Shown: positions 28,666 to 39,070 of the stretch, in pieces
Layout: the number at the start of each line of letters is the position of its first letter
How positions within the stretch are numbered: position 1 is the first letter of the stretch
Assembly (NCBI RefSeq): GCF_003050965.1
Contig: NZ_QAOU01000004.1
Location: forward strand, 248,001-312,000
Direction: 5' to 3'
DNA: 64,000 nucleotides
Source of the DNA: Nitrosospira sp. Nsp2
Lineage (GTDB): Bacteria > Pseudomonadota > Gammaproteobacteria > Burkholderiales > Nitrosomonadaceae
Translations under genes and position numbers: made by a program
The notes under the pieces: generated by a model
Database searches by the model: none
The model's input: only the letters and a program-made list of their open reading frames with translations
What the model was told of the DNA's origin: nothing

Positions 28666-29418
28666 GTGCCATTGAAGGTCATCATTAGCGGTGCGACAAG
28701 CGGGCTGGGCAGGGCACTGACACAACATTACACCGAAGCGGGCGCCACGCTTGGCCTGATTGCAAGGCGGCGTGACTTGCTGGAGACATTGGCCGCGGAA
28801 TCATCGCGTGCGTCAATCTATGCGGCTGATGTTCGCGATGCGGGAGCAATCCGGGCAGCAGGGGAGGATTTCATGCACCGCTACGGTTGTCCCGACGTCG
28901 TTATCGCCAATGCCGGTATCAGCCGGGGGACCTTAACCGCCTATGCCGAGGATAATGAAGTGTTCGAGGACATCGTGGCGACTAACGTCCTGGGCATGGT
29001 CAACCTATTCCAGCCGTTTCTTGCCGCGATGCAGGCAGCCGGACGCGGCAGCCTGGTTGGCATTGCGAGTGTGGCCGGCTATCGAGGTCTTCCGGGAGGC
29101 GGCGCTTACTCGGCTTCCAAAGCCGCCGCCATCAGCTATCTTGAGAGCCTGCGGGTGGAGATGTACGGTAGCGGTGTGTCCGTCATTACTATTTGCCCTG
29201 GCTATATCGTAACCCCCATGACGGCAAATAATCCCTACCGCATGCCCTTTATCCTGACAGCGGAAGTCGCCGCTGAAAAAATCATCACCATTGTTGAGAA
29301 CAAGGTATCGTTTGCGGTGATTCCCTGGCAGATGGCAATCGTGGCGCGTGTTCTGAAACTGCTGCCCGATTTTCTTTATGATCGCCTCTTTGCAAATGCT
29401 CCGCGCAAGCCCCGGTGA
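28666..29418 (+). CDS. SDR family NAD(P)-dependent oxidoreductase
   Basis: The 250-residue protein starts at a GTG and has the Rossmann motif SGATSGLGRAL (about 8-18), the NAG block VIANAGIS, and the catalytic YSASKAA (Tyr/Lys, about 147-153). Substrate cannot be read from the sequence; C-terminal LPDFLYDRLFANAPRK resembles membrane-associated SDRs acting on lipid-like substrates. It lies 85 bp after dsbA on the same strand. Confidence 0.9.
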   Translation: MPLKVIISGATSGLGRALTQHYTEAGATLGLIARRRDLLETLAAESSRASIYAADVRDAGAIRAAGEDFMHRYGCPDVVIANAGISRGTLTAYAEDNEVFEDIVATNVLGMVNLFQPFLAAMQAAGRGSLVGIASVAGYRGLPGGGAYSASKAAAISYLESLRVEMYGSGVSVITICPGYIVTPMTANNPYRMPFILTAEVAAEKIITIVENKVSFAVIPWQMAIVARVLKLLPDFLYDRLFANAPRKPR

Positions 29419-29539
29419 CAGCAAAACGAATTACCGGGGTTCGGTTTGGGGTGGGCGATGGGCTGGTAATGGGCCGGAGCAGAGGGAGTGAGCTTAATGT
29501 TGAACGTCACGTAAAAATACACTTAAAGAGGTGTTACCG

Positions 29540-30016
29540 ATGACAGAAAAAGCGATTTTTGGTGCGGGCTGTTTCTGGGGCGTGGAGGCTGCGTTTCGGG
29601 CAGTCGAGGGTGTGCACGAGGCAATATGCGGCTATTCCGGAGGGCGCTGGAAAAACGCGACCTATCATGATGTCTGCACTGGAGATACCGGCCACGCGGA
29701 AGTTGTGCAGGTGGAATACGATCCGTCTCGGGTCAGTTACGACGCTTTGCTCGCTGCGTTCTGGAATAGCCACAATCCAACCACGCTCAACCGTCAGGGC
29801 CCGGATATCGGCACTCAGTATCGTTCGGCCATATTCTTTTATACGCCCGAGCAGGAGGCTGCGGCGCGACTTTCCAAAGAGAAGCAGGAGCAAAGCGGGC
29901 GTTGGCAGGGCTCGATCGTGACGGAAATCTCGCCCGCCGGCGAATTTTACCGCGCTGAGGAATACCATCAACGCTATTTTGAGAAGCGCGGCATATCCGG
30001 ATATTGCCACACTTGA
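29540..30016 (+). CDS. msrA: Peptide methionine-S-sulfoxide reductase MsrA
   Basis: MsrA repairs oxidised methionine (S-epimer). The 158-residue protein has the catalytic GAGCFWG at the N-terminus and the substrate-binding GTQYRSAIF block; the C-terminal ISGYCHT carries a Cys that could resolve the sulfenic acid. The ATG at 29540 has AGAGG 8 nt upstream; an in-frame GTG at 29531 overlaps that ribosome site and is rejected. Convergent with cca. Confidence 0.96.
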   Translation: MTEKAIFGAGCFWGVEAAFRAVEGVHEAICGYSGGRWKNATYHDVCTGDTGHAEVVQVEYDPSRVSYDALLAAFWNSHNPTTLNRQGPDIGTQYRSAIFFYTPEQEAAARLSKEKQEQSGRWQGSIVTEISPAGEFYRAEEYHQRYFEKRGISGYCHT

Positions 30017-30112
30017 GAAACATCTGAACAAGTCGTCGCGGGCGCGACAGTGGGTTTGGAATGCGGATAATGGGGTGCGCTCTACTCCAGCTGTCGCAAG
30101 CCTGCAGAATCC

Positions 30113-31366
30113 TCAAGATCCTTCGGGCAGCGGTGTGCCTAACCGGTTGCGGATTTCGGCGATGCGCGTTTCGCTTACCTTGGCATTGATCGCTGCCGGC
30201 AAACGGGCGGGGTCGGAGATGGTTCTGTTCAGGTGTGCGGCAATGGAGCCTGCATCAACCCTCCTGGCTGCCTCGAATGCCTGTTGCAGACGCTCCGTCT
30301 GAGGATATGGACGTTCGGCATAGCCGGGGCGGCCATGGAAATCGCATGAGCAAGCTTGCAGAAATTCTTCGAAGCGGTCGGGCTTGCGATATGCATCCAC
30401 CCTTTGGAGCATGTCGGCGATAGTAGCCGCGCGTAATTCAGCTGCGCGGTGCACGTCGCCATGGTAGCGCGCCACCAACAACGCCAGATCGCGCGCATCG
30501 TTAGGTACACGGACGCGCTCACATAAACCCGCCACCAGTTTTACGCTGCGCGCTTCGTGACCGATATGACGAGGCCACTCCGCAGGTGGCGTGGTGCCTT
30601 TGCCGAGATCATGGGTAAGCGAAGCAAACCGCACCGGTAGAGTATAATTTTTCGCCGCTGCATGATCGATTACCATCATGACATGCACCCCGGTATCGAT
30701 TTCGGGGTGATATTTCGCCGGTTGGGGCACACCGAAGAGTTCATCGACCTCGGGCATGATCCGGGTTAATGCACTGCACTCGCGCAGCGCATAGAACATG
30801 CGCGAAGGTCGCCGTTCCATCAAGCCGCGCGCAAACTCCTGCCAAACCCTCTCGGGTACCAGGGCATCCACTTCGCCGTTGTGAACCATCTCGCTCATCA
30901 GCGCGAGCGTTTCGGGCGCAATACGGAAACCGAAACGAGCGGCAAAACGGGCTGTTCGGAGTACCCGCACGGGATCTTCGGTGAAAGCCGGACTGATGTG
31001 GCGCAGCACGCCAGCTTCGAGATCGGCGACTCCTCCAAAAGGATCGATGATATTGCCATCCTGATCCTTGGCCATGGCATTGATAGTGAGGTCGCGTCGC
31101 GCCAGGTCCTCCTGCAATGTCACTTCGGGCGAAGCGTAAACTTCGAAGCCCTTGTATCCGCGCGAAACCTTGCGCTCGGTGCGGGCAAGGGCATATTGTT
31201 CCTGTGTTACCGGATGGAGGAAAACCGGAAAATCCTTTCCTACCGGCCGGTAGCCAAGCCGCACCATTTCGTCAGGCGACGAACCCACCACGACATGATC
31301 GTGATCGAAAACCGGCAGGCCAAGAATCTCGTCACGTACCGAGCCGCCAACAAGGTAAGTTTTCAT
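30113..31366 (-). CDS. cca: Multifunctional CCA tRNA nucleotidyltransferase
   Basis: Adds or repairs the 3' CCA of tRNAs. The 417-residue protein has the class II nucleotidyltransferase head ([11 protein letters not shown] at the start, catalytic DHDHVVVG), the neck signature [10 protein letters not shown], and a C-terminal HD domain ([17 protein letters not shown]) that in E. coli carries phosphohydrolase activity. Length fits the bacterial multifunctional type. Convergent with msrA. Confidence 0.96.
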   Translation of the reverse strand: MKTYLVGGSVRDEILGLPVFDHDHVVVGSSPDEMVRLGYRPVGKDFPVFLHPVTQEQYALARTERKVSRGYKGFEVYASPEVTLQEDLARRDLTINAMAKDQDGNIIDPFGGVADLEAGVLRHISPAFTEDPVRVLRTARFAARFGFRIAPETLALMSEMVHNGEVDALVPERVWQEFARGLMERRPSRMFYALRECSALTRIMPEVDELFGVPQPAKYHPEIDTGVHVMMVIDHAAAKNYTLPVRFASLTHDLGKGTTPPAEWPRHIGHEARSVKLVAGLCERVRVPNDARDLALLVARYHGDVHRAAELRAATIADMLQRVDAYRKPDRFEEFLQACSCDFHGRPGYAERPYPQTERLQQAFEAARRVDAGSIAAHLNRTISDPARLPAAINAKVSETRIAEIRNRLGTPLPEGS

Positions 31367-31561
31367 TATTGGGCTACATCAATCCTAATCTAGTCTAATC
31401 TCGTCAGCGAAACGAGGTACTCAAGAAATTTTACCAGCGCTAACAATCTGAGGTGGCGAGTGTAATTTTTTCTTCTGCGCGTTCAGCTGGGGCTCTATGG
31501 CGTACTCGGAAACCTCTTGTAATGGAAATTCTCAGGACGCGTTTTTCCCAATGGACGTGGG

Positions 31562-32503
31562 TTAACGTCCGGCTGACCAGTGACGGAGGCAATCGAGCCT
31601 TTCACGCGGGGTCTGATGAGCCAGATATATCGGCGCCACTTCCTCCAGCGTCGTCGGATGGATGCCCCATATTTCCATGAAATTGCTGGGTTTGGCGCAA
31701 TCACATACGTTGTCAATTTTCATGGAATAGTAGTTGTCCACACTCATGAGTTTGCCCGGCAGGATTTCCATCACTGCCGCTTCCAGATGGGAGAGCACGT
31801 CATTGAGGCCGACAATTGCAGGGTCATGTCCGGTGACGTGCGCCGAATATTCGACCAATTCCCGCAGGCTGTAGCACCTCGGACCGCACAAATCGTAACT
31901 CTGGCCAAAAGTCTTCGGATCATCAAGACTCAACGTAAATGCTTGAACCACATTCTCGACAAAGATCGGCTGGAATTTCGCATCCGGTAATGCCAGGGGC
32001 AATACCGGCAGCCGACCCAGCCTCGCAAACAGGTTAATTGAAGAATCCCCCGGCCCGAATATGACCGAGGGCCTGAAACTCGTGGCAGCCAAGCCGGATG
32101 TCATGACGATCCGTTCGCCCTCGGCTTTGGAGCGAAGATAGGCGCTGGGCTGGTTTGGGCCGGCATTCAGGGCGCTCATCTGCAGTATCCGCCCGATGCC
32201 GTTGCGTCTGCACGCGGCCACGATTTTCTGCGGCATCTCCACGTGCGCGTTATGAAAATCGTCGTGGACAACGCCCACCAGGTTGATGACCGCATCCATG
32301 CCCATCAGGAGCAGGTCGAGTTGGTCGTCGTCGTAAGCTGTCACCTCCACCAAATCCACGGTAGGGATAGCCAGGAGGTCCTTGGCCCGCTCATAATTGC
32401 GGGTGGGAACACGCAACTGGATTTGCTGGTCCGTCAGAACGTTGGCGAGGTGACGGCCTACAAAACCGCTGCCGCCAAAAATGCACACATTATTGATGAT
32501 CAT
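31562..32503 (-). CDS. NDUFA9-like NAD-dependent epimerase (complex I-associated family)
   Basis: A 313-residue atypical SDR with the N-terminal nucleotide motif IFGGSGFVGRHLAN and the family pattern of NDUFA9-like proteins (LIGAVINLVGV equivalent AVINLVGVVHDDF; LRPSVIFGPGD equivalent FRPSVIFGPGDSS). The active-site YxxxK is in AYLRSKAEGE. Such proteins are linked to complex I or to quinone metabolism in proteobacteria, but the reaction is unknown. Its ATG overlaps the stop of slt by 4 nt, so the two are translationally coupled. Confidence 0.88.
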   Translation of the reverse strand: MIINNVCIFGGSGFVGRHLANVLTDQQIQLRVPTRNYERAKDLLAIPTVDLVEVTAYDDDQLDLLLMGMDAVINLVGVVHDDFHNAHVEMPQKIVAACRRNGIGRILQMSALNAGPNQPSAYLRSKAEGERIVMTSGLAATSFRPSVIFGPGDSSINLFARLGRLPVLPLALPDAKFQPIFVENVVQAFTLSLDDPKTFGQSYDLCGPRCYSLRELVEYSAHVTGHDPAIVGLNDVLSHLEAAVMEILPGKLMSVDNYYSMKIDNVCDCAKPSNFMEIWGIHPTTLEEVAPIYLAHQTPRERLDCLRHWSAGR

Positions 32504-34449
32504 GGCGTGTTTTCACCCTCCGCGAGTTTTTCAACACCGGAACGGGACGCGACGATGCCTAGTCGGTTCTTCAGGGCCGTTATCTGATGTCCCAAGGTTC
32601 GGGCGTAATACATCGAGTTGCTCATGACCTTTTTTACATAATCACGGGTCTCGCTGAAGGGGATGGTTTCCGCGTAAATGGCTCCCTCAAGCGGTTTTTC
32701 ATCCCGCCATTGCCACGCGCGACTGGGGCCGGCGTTATAGGCCGCGGATGCGAGCAGCGGCTGGTCTCCGGACAGGGTCAGGACGTGCTTGAGATAATAG
32801 GTGCCCAACATTAAATTGGTGTTGACCTCGGTGACGCGTGCAGCCTGAAATTTCCTTATTCCCACCTTTTTTGAGGCCCATTTTGCCGTGGCTGGCATCA
32901 GCTGCATCAGGCCCATCGCTCCGGCGCTGGATCGTGCATCGCTCACAAAGCGGCTTTCCTGGCGGATAAGGCCATAAACCCAGGCTTCGTCCAGTTCCTG
33001 TTGTTTCAGGATGTTGCGCAGGGTATCGCGATGAGGAGCAAGAAAACGCAGGCTGAAATCGTGATACTCCACGGTCCTGTCCGCCGTATAAATAGCGCGG
33101 TCGTAAATCCCGTTCCGGCTGGCCACTTCGGCCGCCGCCAGCAGGCGGCGATCATCGAAATTGCGTATTACCCAGGTCCATTCGCGTGCGGCCTCCGTCC
33201 GCAGGTTCAGGCGGTACAGCGCAAGCGCCCGGCGGATTCCGGGCAATCGCTCGACTGCGGCCATCTCCTGCCGCGTGGCCTTGTATGACTCTGCCGGAGC
33301 GCCGATCGTTAATCCCAAATCCTCTTCCGCAAGTTGACCATAGAAATTATGTTCGTTGCTTAAAGGAGCAAGAATCTCGTTCGCCTCGGGTGTTCTGCCC
33401 TTCGCCTTCAAGGCGCGTGCTTTCCAGTAACGCCATACTCCGGCCTGTTGTTCCTGGGTTGACATGGCTTCAATAGTGTCCAGTACCAAGTCCCAGTCGC
33501 CTGCGCGCAGAGCCGCGCGGGTTTTCCAGCCGAGCTGCGCATCGGATAACGCAACGGGTGTACTACTGCTCGCCGACTCCATAAACCAGCTTAAGGCACG
33601 GGGGTTCAATCTCCGTGCCGCCTGATCTGCGAGCTGGGCCATGAAATAAGCATGTTCCGCTTCATCGAACTGTTCCCGTATCCTTGGCCAATAGGCGTAA
33701 GCCTGGTCGGGACCGCTACGGGTCAACCGCAGCAGTGCGAATATTGCAACTTCGCGGTCAGCGCGAGTCTTTAAGTTCTTTCCATGTGTTTCAAGGTAGC
33801 GCAGGGGATTGTCTGTGGCCGCGGCAAGCTTGCGTTCATTGAGCCCTTGATCTTCGGGAAGGTACAGATTGATGCGCTTTGCCACGCTTACGTTGCCTGC
33901 TTCCAGCGCCAGTCTCAGTCGAGCCCATACGTCGTCTATGGTTAGCACTCCGTTGTCTACAAGCGCTTCGAATACAGGGGTGCAGCTTTCCGGCAGGTCG
34001 CGGGGGTTAAACCACAGGGGACGGCCTTGGGTGTGTGCGCTGGCATCGTATGCAGCCAGGCGCTGCTGCAGGGAATAGCAGGTCAGTTCCATATCCGTGC
34101 TCGTCAAACCCGGGTACTCTTCTGCAAACAAAGCCCATTGCTGTGTTTTGCCCAATGTCTTCAGCCATTCGGCTTTCAGCCGATCACTCAGCGGCGTATC
34201 CTTGTAGCGTTCCAGAAACGTTTTGATCGCGCCGGGGTCCACTAATGGGTTCTCAAGCTGGGGACGCAACTGGTAATAGGCGGCATATGGTTCAAGTACA
34301 TGCCCTTTCAGACGTTGAGCATATGTCGCTACCCGCACGGAATTACCCGCCTGGAACGCCTGCCGCAGGGCAAGGAAGTCGTCGTCCTGCCCAGCTGTCA
34401 GGGTTCCGGCGCAAACTGCCAACCATAAACCTGCAAACAACTTTTTCAT
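32500..34449 (-). CDS. slt: Soluble lytic murein transglycosylase
   Basis: A periplasmic enzyme that cleaves murein glycan with formation of 1,6-anhydroMurNAc. The 649-residue precursor has a signal peptide (MKKLFAGLWLAVCAGTLTAG), a long alpha-superhelical U/L region (about 25-470), and the C-terminal SLT domain (about 480-620) with catalytic Glu in RQESRF and the motif AGAMGLMQLMPATAKW. It is the upstream gene of a two-gene operon with the NDUFA9-like epimerase. Confidence 0.95.
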   Translation of the reverse strand: MKKLFAGLWLAVCAGTLTAGQDDDFLALRQAFQAGNSVRVATYAQRLKGHVLEPYAAYYQLRPQLENPLVDPGAIKTFLERYKDTPLSDRLKAEWLKTLGKTQQWALFAEEYPGLTSTDMELTCYSLQQRLAAYDASAHTQGRPLWFNPRDLPESCTPVFEALVDNGVLTIDDVWARLRLALEAGNVSVAKRINLYLPEDQGLNERKLAAATDNPLRYLETHGKNLKTRADREVAIFALLRLTRSGPDQAYAYWPRIREQFDEAEHAYFMAQLADQAARRLNPRALSWFMESASSSTPVALSDAQLGWKTRAALRAGDWDLVLDTIEAMSTQEQQAGVWRYWKARALKAKGRTPEANEILAPLSNEHNFYGQLAEEDLGLTIGAPAESYKATRQEMAAVERLPGIRRALALYRLNLRTEAAREWTWVIRNFDDRRLLAAAEVASRNGIYDRAIYTADRTVEYHDFSLRFLAPHRDTLRNILKQQELDEAWVYGLIRQESRFVSDARSSAGAMGLMQLMPATAKWASKKVGIRKFQAARVTEVNTNLMLGTYYLKHVLTLSGDQPLLASAAYNAGPSRAWQWRDEKPLEGAIYAETIPFSETRDYVKKVMSNSMYYARTLGHQITALKNRLGIVASRSGVEKLAEGENTP

Positions 34450-34536
34450 AACCTGCTATATCTAAGTGAAGTGAAGATTCAACCGTCCCGCTCTTGCCCC
34501 TTCAACTTTAAAACGTCCGTTAAAGAATAGCACATC

Positions 34537-35901
34537 ATGCCGTATATCAGCTTAAACCCCGCCACCAATGAGACGCTCAAGACCTACGCGAGTTGGGACA
34601 GCCGTCATCTCGCATCTGTTCTGGAGCAGACGGACGGTGTGCAACGGACCTGGGCGCTGACCACATTACCCGAACGGGCGGACCGCATGAATCGCGCCGC
34701 CATGCTGCTGCACGAGCGGGTCAATGAGTATGCCGTGCTGATGGCCGCCGAAATGGGCAAGCCATTGCGCGAGGGGCGGGCCGAGGTGGAGAAGTGCGCA
34801 CTTGCGTGTGATTATTATGCGGTGCATGCGGAGCACTTCATGCAGATCGAGAGGGTCCAGACTGACGCCGGCAAAAGCTATGTTTCCTACGAACCGCTAG
34901 GCGTCGTACTTGGCATAATGCCCTGGAATTTTCCTTTTTTTCAGGTCATGCGTTTCGCTGCTCCCAGCCTGATGGCGGGCAATGCCTGCGTCCTGAAACA
35001 CGCGTCCAACGTTCCGCAATGCGCCCAGGCGCTGGAACAGCTGTTCCGTGACGCCGGATTTCCTCCGCATCTTTTTACCACGCTCATGATCGAAGCTTCC
35101 GATGTGGCGGATGCTATCGCGAGCCCCTTTGTGCACGGGGTAACGCTTACCGGCTCAGAGGCAGCAGGGCGTAAAGTTGCTTCCCATGCCGGTCAGCATT
35201 TAAAGAAATGCGTATTGGAACTCGGCGGTTCGGACGCGTTTATTATATTAAAAGATGCGGATCTGGATATCGCTGCCAGCTTTGCGGTGAAATCGCGCTT
35301 CCAGAACTGTGGTCAATCCTGCATTGCCGCCAAGCGCATCATCCCGGTGGCGGAAATAGCCGAGGAGTTCTTGTCGCTGTTCATTAAGAAAACGGCGGAA
35401 CTGAAGATGGGCGACCCGATGAGTGACGCAACGCAGCTCGGTCCAATGGCAAGGCTTGATCTGCGGAAAGACTTGCATGAGCAAGTCGTCGATTCAATTG
35501 CGCAAGGTGCGGAGCCAATTCTTGGATGCGAGCCGGTCCACGGAAACGGGGCGTTTTACCCGCCATCGATACTCTCCCGGGTAACCGCGAAAACACGGGC
35601 TTATAATGAAGAATTATTCGGGCCCGTGGCTACTGTAATCCCTGCAGCAAATGAAGAGGAAGCCATCCATATTGCCAACGACACCCGTTTCGGACTTGGT
35701 TCAAGTATTTGGGGCCGAGACTCTGACCATGCCGAACAAGTCGCGCGCCAAATTCAAGCCGGATGCAGTTTTGTCAACGGTATGGTCCGGTCCGACCCCC
35801 GCCTGCCATTTGGGGGCATCAAGGATTCGGGCTTTGGCCGCGAGTTGTCGTACCATGGCATACGAGAGTTCGTTAACATCAAAACGGTCTGGATACGGTA
35901 A
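34537..35901 (+). CDS. NAD(P)-dependent aldehyde dehydrogenase (succinate-semialdehyde dehydrogenase-like)
   Basis: The 454-residue protein is a complete ALDH: cofactor block [11 protein letters not shown], general base Glu in LELGGSD and catalytic Cys in [11 protein letters not shown] (about 255), with [10 protein letters not shown] and the C-terminal [13 protein letters not shown]. The absence of an N-terminal extension and overall pattern fit the GabD/Sad group that oxidises succinate semialdehyde; the exact substrate is inferred. Divergent from slt, with a 87-bp gap for both promoters. Confidence 0.92.
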   Translation: MPYISLNPATNETLKTYASWDSRHLASVLEQTDGVQRTWALTTLPERADRMNRAAMLLHERVNEYAVLMAAEMGKPLREGRAEVEKCALACDYYAVHAEHFMQIERVQTDAGKSYVSYEPLGVVLGIMPWNFPFFQVMRFAAPSLMAGNACVLKHASNVPQCAQALEQLFRDAGFPPHLFTTLMIEASDVADAIASPFVHGVTLTGSEAAGRKVASHAGQHLKKCVLELGGSDAFIILKDADLDIAASFAVKSRFQNCGQSCIAAKRIIPVAEIAEEFLSLFIKKTAELKMGDPMSDATQLGPMARLDLRKDLHEQVVDSIAQGAEPILGCEPVHGNGAFYPPSILSRVTAKTRAYNEELFGPVATVIPAANEEEAIHIANDTRFGLGSSIWGRDSDHAEQVARQIQAGCSFVNGMVRSDPRLPFGGIKDSGFGRELSYHGIREFVNIKTVWIR

Positions 35902-36018
35902 TTTTAACGCTTATGCTGGCAGCAAAAAGGCTGGCCGAAGTATGGGGAGTTTCGGCTCGGGCAGACCGGGATACGTCCAGAGACACCTCGGACGCTCTAT
36001 CCCGGTAATCAGGATCGT

Positions 36019-37362
36019 TTAGACCACACCCTGACCGATCATCGCATCGGCGACCTTTACGAAACCGGCCACGTTCGCACCGTTGACATAACTGACCGTC
36101 CCGTCCGTGCGCCGGCCATATTGCAGGCAAGAGCGATGTATCGCCTGCATGATTTCAAGCAATCGAGCGTCCACCTCTTCCCTGGGCCAGGAAAGCCGCA
36201 TGGCGTTCTGGCTCATTTCCAGACCGGAGGTGGCTACGCCGCCCGCATTGCTGGCTTTGCCAGGTGCAAAAAGAATTCCGCTGCGTTCAAAGCATTTCAC
36301 AGCCTCGGCGGTCGATGGCATGTTGGCGCCCTCGGCAACGCAGATAACTCCGTTTTTAATCAGGGTTGCGGCATCCTCCTCATTCAGTTCGTTCTGTGTC
36401 GCGCAGGGTAAGGCGACATCCACCGGCACATGCCACGGGCTCATATCGGGCAAGAATTCCGCTTTCACACGTTCGGCGTAGTGGGTTATCCGGGCATAAA
36501 GGCGATTCTTGACTTCCATCAACTCAGCCAGTTTTTCAGGGGTGAAGCCCTCCTTATCCACCACTGTGCCGCTGGAATCCGAGACGGTGACGACTTTGGC
36601 GCCAAGCGCCATCGCCTTTTCCACCGCATATTGCGCCACGTTTCCCGAGCCCGACACCGAAACCCGCATCCCGTCGAGAGAACGGCCGGATTGCTTGAGC
36701 ATCTCCTCGGCGAAATAAACCGTTCCGTACCCGGTGGCTTCCGGGCGGATCAGCGATCCGCCGAAGCTCAGACCCTTTCCGGTAAATACACAGTCCGCCC
36801 GATTGGACAGCTTTTTCATCATCCCGGCCATGAATCCCACTTCGCGCCCGCCCACGCCGATATCACCGGCGGGGACGTCGGTATCGGAACCGATATGGCG
36901 GAACAGTTCGCTCATGTAAGCTTGACAGAAACGCATCACTTCGCCTTGGCTGCGGCCTTTGGGATCGAAATCCGCGCCGCCCTTGCCGCCCCCCATGGGA
37001 AGCGTGGTGAGCGCATTTTTGAAGGTCTGCTCGAATGCGAGAAATTTCAGAATAGAGAGATTTACGGAAGGATGAAAACGCGTGCCTCCCTTGTAAGGAC
37101 CGATGGATGAGCTATGCTGAATTCGGTAGCCACGGTTGACATTGACATCGCCGTGATCATCTACCCACGCAACCCTGAAAATGATTACTCGCTCCGGTTC
37201 TGTCAGGCGATCCAGAAGACCATGCTCGGCATACCGGGGATGTTCCGTGATGAAAGGCCAAAGACTTTCAATCACTTCGGCAACCGCCTGCAGATATTCA
37301 GGCTGGCCGGGATTGCGTTTCGCAATATAAGTGCAGAATTCTTGAAAACTTTGATACTTCAT
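36019..37362 (-). CDS. gdhA: NADP-specific glutamate dehydrogenase
   Basis: GdhA fixes ammonium onto 2-oxoglutarate, the direct assimilation route expected in an ammonia-rich cell. The 447-residue protein starts MKYQSFQEFCTYIAKRNP and has the catalytic-lysine block LPMGGGKGGADFDPKG (about 110-125), GDIGVGGREVGFM, and the Rossmann motif SGSGNVAQYA. The ATG at 37362 has GGGGA at 5-nt spacing and is preferred over an open frame reaching 37413. Convergent with the ALDH gene. Confidence 0.97.
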   Translation of the reverse strand: MKYQSFQEFCTYIAKRNPGQPEYLQAVAEVIESLWPFITEHPRYAEHGLLDRLTEPERVIIFRVAWVDDHGDVNVNRGYRIQHSSSIGPYKGGTRFHPSVNLSILKFLAFEQTFKNALTTLPMGGGKGGADFDPKGRSQGEVMRFCQAYMSELFRHIGSDTDVPAGDIGVGGREVGFMAGMMKKLSNRADCVFTGKGLSFGGSLIRPEATGYGTVYFAEEMLKQSGRSLDGMRVSVSGSGNVAQYAVEKAMALGAKVVTVSDSSGTVVDKEGFTPEKLAELMEVKNRLYARITHYAERVKAEFLPDMSPWHVPVDVALPCATQNELNEEDAATLIKNGVICVAEGANMPSTAEAVKCFERSGILFAPGKASNAGGVATSGLEMSQNAMRLSWPREEVDARLLEIMQAIHRSCLQYGRRTDGTVSYVNGANVAGFVKVADAMIGQGVV

Positions 37363-37650
37363 TGGATTCCCCTGTGTGACAAAACCATTTTCCCAAGGTG
37401 AGCATTCTGCCAAATTACTCGCCGACTCGCACTGTATTTATGAGGAAAGTCAGGAACAACGGGTTTGAACGGGGTTACGTGGCGGCTTCCGATGTTTCAC
37501 AATCCATCGAACCGTTGCCGGATAACTGCCGCTGGAATCGCGACCACAACATCCTTGCGTCGCGTTATCCGCGCTTTTTTTGAGGGGAAGTCGCGTCTAC
37601 TTCCAGCTTAGCCCAGCCAGAGTCATCGAGGTGTTAGTGTGCGACGGGCG

Positions 37651-37779
37651 CTACTTGGGCTCCGCATCATTCTTATCATTTTCATCTTCATTTTTGCGCG
37701 CCCTCGGGGGTCTAGTCCACCAGACAATGAGAATCAGCAGCGACAGGGCCACGGCCGCTTCGAGGAGTAAAATCCACAT
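37651..37779 (-). CDS. Predicted 42-residue single-TM membrane protein
   Basis: A short frame starting MWILLLEAAVALSLLILIVW: one hydrophobic helix (about 2-20) with a flanking WW, then a basic TRPPRARK stop-transfer segment and a highly charged Glu/Asp/Lys/Asn tail ending AEPK. This amphipathic layout, with codons that make one clean TM plus charged tail, is unlikely by chance. No clear Shine-Dalgarno is seen. It is divergent from mltA (51 bp between starts). Function unknown; it resembles small accessory subunits in shape only. Confidence 0.55.
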   Translation of the reverse strand: MWILLLEAAVALSLLILIVWWTRPPRARKNEDENDKNDAEPK

Positions 37780-37829
37780 GATTTCGAGGTTGCTGTATAT
37801 TTATGAGATGCCACTTTAAACAAAACGGG

Positions 37830-39044
37830 ATGAAAAACCAATTAACTTTATTCGCTATCGCCTCGCTGCTGTTGCTCCAGGCTTGTACAATGGCGCCGAA
37901 GAGAACCACTGAGGCACCCCAGCCCGTTCCGCCGTTGCCGGTTGAAACCGCGCCGGTGGTCGTGCTCCAACCAACCGATTGGAATTCGGTGACCGGCTGG
38001 GCGGAGGACGATATTCGTCCGGCATGGGATGCGTTTCTCCGCAGCTGCGCGGTTCTGAAAAACAAGCCGCTGTGGCAGGAAACCTGTGTCCAGGCTGAAT
38101 CACTGCAAGCGCAGGATGGCGTTACTTTGAGGCAATTCATCGAGAGCCGCTTTGTTCCGCATCAGGTGTTGAATTCGGACGGTAGCGGGGAAGGACTCAT
38201 CACGGGCTATTATGAACCCCTGCTGAAGGGCAGCCGCAAGCAGTCAAAGCGTTACAGGTATCCGATATATACCACCCCTGATGAGCTCCTGGTGATCGAT
38301 TTGGGAGAAGTATACCCGGAGCTAAAAAACATGCGGTTGCGCGGACGCTTGCAGGGACGCAAAGTGGTGCCTTACTACAGCCGGGCTGAAATAGAAGGTG
38401 GTCCGGGGCAGCCGAAGGGGAAGGAGTTGCTATGGGTAGATGACGAAGTCGATTTGTTTTTCCTGCAAATCCAAGGTTCGGGCCGCGTGGAGCTTGAAAA
38501 TGGTGAAATCGTGAGGGTGGGCTACTCCGATCAGAATGGCCATCCCTACAAATCCGTTGGAAGATTGCTCGTGGAGCGCGGTGAACTGGCGCTGGACAAG
38601 GCGTCGATGCAGGGAATCAAGGCGTGGGGGCAAAAAAATCCGCGAAAATTGCCCGAGCTGCTGCAGCAGAACTCGAGCTTTGTTTTTTTTAGAGAGCTGC
38701 CCGCTAACGTGACAGGTCCGCTGGGCTCCCTCGGCGTACCGCTCACCCCGGGTCGAAGCCTTGCTATTGATCCTCGCGTGGTACCGCAGGGCGCACCTGT
38801 TTTTCTCGCTACGACCTGGCCCAATACCGATAAGCGCCTTCATCGGTTGATGGTGGCCCAGGATACAGGCGGCGCGATCAAGGGTAACGTGCGGGCCGAT
38901 TTCTTCTGGGGCTTTGGGCCGGATGCGGCGAATCAGGCAGGAAAGATGAGACAAACGGGCAAGATGTGGGTATTAATGCCCGCCAGTTATGTGTCGCAGG
39001 GAGACTTGCCGCTGGTGCCGGTAGCGCAAAAAACCTGTTGTTGA
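37830..39044 (+). CDS. mltA: Membrane-bound lytic murein transglycosylase A
   Basis: MltA cleaves glycan strands at the inner face of the outer membrane. The roughly 404-residue lipoprotein has the signal MKNQLTLFAIASLLLLQAC (lipobox LLQAC), the MltA domain (LITGYYEPLL to FLQIQGSGRVEL), and the C-terminal 3D domain with catalytic Asp in AQDTGGAIKGNVRADFFWGFG. The ATG at 37830 gives a proper lipoprotein signal, so the longer open frame from 37803 is rejected. Confidence 0.95.
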   Translation: MKNQLTLFAIASLLLLQACTMAPKRTTEAPQPVPPLPVETAPVVVLQPTDWNSVTGWAEDDIRPAWDAFLRSCAVLKNKPLWQETCVQAESLQAQDGVTLRQFIESRFVPHQVLNSDGSGEGLITGYYEPLLKGSRKQSKRYRYPIYTTPDELLVIDLGEVYPELKNMRLRGRLQGRKVVPYYSRAEIEGGPGQPKGKELLWVDDEVDLFFLQIQGSGRVELENGEIVRVGYSDQNGHPYKSVGRLLVERGELALDKASMQGIKAWGQKNPRKLPELLQQNSSFVFFRELPANVTGPLGSLGVPLTPGRSLAIDPRVVPQGAPVFLATTWPNTDKRLHRLMVAQDTGGAIKGNVRADFFWGFGPDAANQAGKMRQTGKMWVLMPASYVSQGDLPLVPVAQKTCC

Positions 39045-39070
39045 ACTCATTGGGCATGACATCGCCACGG

